A stretch of 13,447 nt of DNA from JBFWUW01 sp050247075 (GTDB lineage Bacteria; Planctomycetota; Planctomycetia; Pirellulales; JBFWUW01). The notes beneath the pieces were generated by a model. That model was not told the DNA's origin. It saw nothing but the letters and a program-made list of their open reading frames with translations, and made no database searches. The stretch lies in contig JBFWUW010000120.1 in the NCBI GenBank assembly GCA_050247075.1, forward strand, positions 1 through 13,447, given 5' to 3'. A program made the position numbers and the translations under genes. This document shows, piece by piece, positions 12,891 to 13,447 of this stretch; within the stretch, counting starts at the first letter, position 1; the number at the start of each line of letters is the position of its first letter.

Positions 12891-13447
12891 ATGTTCGCGC
12901 GAGTCTTGAATTACGCTATTGCCTCGCTCGTCGTTGCCATCTTGTCGGTGGGGTTGCCGCTGCGCGCTGGGGAGGAAGGCGAGGAACTGCTCGACAAGGC
13001 TTTGGAGGCGAAGAAAGATATCCAGTCGCTGGACGACCTGGTGGAACTGATCGACCTGTGCCAACAAGCCATCGACGCCGGCTTGGAAGACCCCGCCCTG
13101 GCCAAGGAACTGCTGGCCTCCAGCTTGCAGCAACGGGCCACGGTCTACGCGCAACACCTGGCCAGCCTGATTCAAGGGCGTGCCGCCGATCCGGCCTTGG
13201 CCCAGCAATACCCCAAGATCTTGGCCGCCACCCAGGCCGACCTGGAGCGGGCCGTCGAGAACGATCCCGAACTCATCGAAAGCTACCTGCTGCTGGGACA
13301 GATCAGCGGATTTCCCGGCGGTGACAAAGATGCCGGCATGGAAGCGCTCGACAAGGCCGTGGAAATGGCAGACAACCATGCCGAAACGCTGGTCAAGGCC
13401 CTGATGCTGCGGGCAAGCCTGCGTGAAGAAGCGGAGGATCGGCTGGA
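12891..13447 (+). CDS. Exported TPR-like protein, N-terminal part (runs off right edge)
   Basis: The 185 codons visible start at ATG 12891, preceded by GGGAG with an 8-nt gap. A signal peptide (MFARVLNYAIASLVVAILSV, then GLPLRAGEE) ends near residue 26. The rest is helical, rich in Ala, Leu, Glu and Asp, and shows TPR-like helical pairs: ELLDKALEAKKDI, LVELIDLCQQAIDAGLEDP, AATQADLERAVENDPELIES followed by YLLLGQIS, and GMEALDKAVEMADNHAET then LVKALMLRAS. The second and third pairs fit the TPR pattern (A-x-x-DLERAVENDP) best. TPR domains bind other proteins; the C-terminal part that would define the role is outside the window. The 98-bp element sits 38-135 bp upstream and may affect its expression. 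Confidence 0.7.
   Translation, partial: MFARVLNYAIASLVVAILSVGLPLRAGEEGEELLDKALEAKKDIQSLDDLVELIDLCQQAIDAGLEDPALAKELLASSLQQRATVYAQHLASLIQGRAADPALAQQYPKILAATQADLERAVENDPELIESYLLLGQISGFPGGDKDAGMEALDKAVEMADNHAETLVKALMLRASLREEAEDRL

Overview
The window looks like part of a planctomycete chromosome, most likely from the Pirellulales or a near relative. The case rests on a DUF1501 protein with a twin-arginine leader, a secreted PQQ-type propeller protein, a secreted DUF4185/DUF5005-like protein and a secreted TPR-type protein. GC-rich codon use, GTG starts and many CTCTCCC-type hairpin repeats point the same way. This is inference from protein types; there is no rRNA or other marker gene.

Layout. 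Positions 1-2000 are a mobile-DNA graveyard. They hold the first 33 codons of an ISAs1-family transposase running off the left edge, a fragment of a WD40/propeller gene, and a dead group II intron on the minus strand. The intron keeps its 5' half, the first ~28 codons of its reverse transcriptase and a damaged domain V. A 170-bp non-autonomous element with perfect 25-bp inverted ends and a TTA duplication sits inside it. Positions 2018-3321 carry a small lipoprotein gene and, convergent to it, an endonuclease III-like DNA glycosylase with altered catalytic positions. A repeat related to the 170-bp element lies between the two.

Positions 3429-6728 read as one plus-strand cluster: a CPBP-family membrane protease, a fused substrate-binding/permease protein of an amino-acid ABC transporter, and its GlnQ-type ATPase. 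A run of 7-bp repeats ends exactly at the ATPase start codon. Positions 6804-8862 are a two-gene minus-strand operon: a secreted PQQ-like propeller protein, then an HpcH/HpaI-type aldolase. Next come 568 bp of nested inverted repeats, then the DUF1501 gene (minus). A 680-bp gap with a possible gene remnant follows, then a secreted DUF4185/DUF5005-like protein (plus). A second short inverted-repeat element, of the same family as the 170-bp one, has landed between the arms of a hairpin 38 bp upstream of the last gene, a TPR-like exported protein cut by the right edge.

I do not see an obvious new defence or biosynthetic system. The best leads are the short-element family with 3-bp TNA duplications, the heptamer array phased to a start codon, and the glycosylase with Glu in place of the catalytic Asp.
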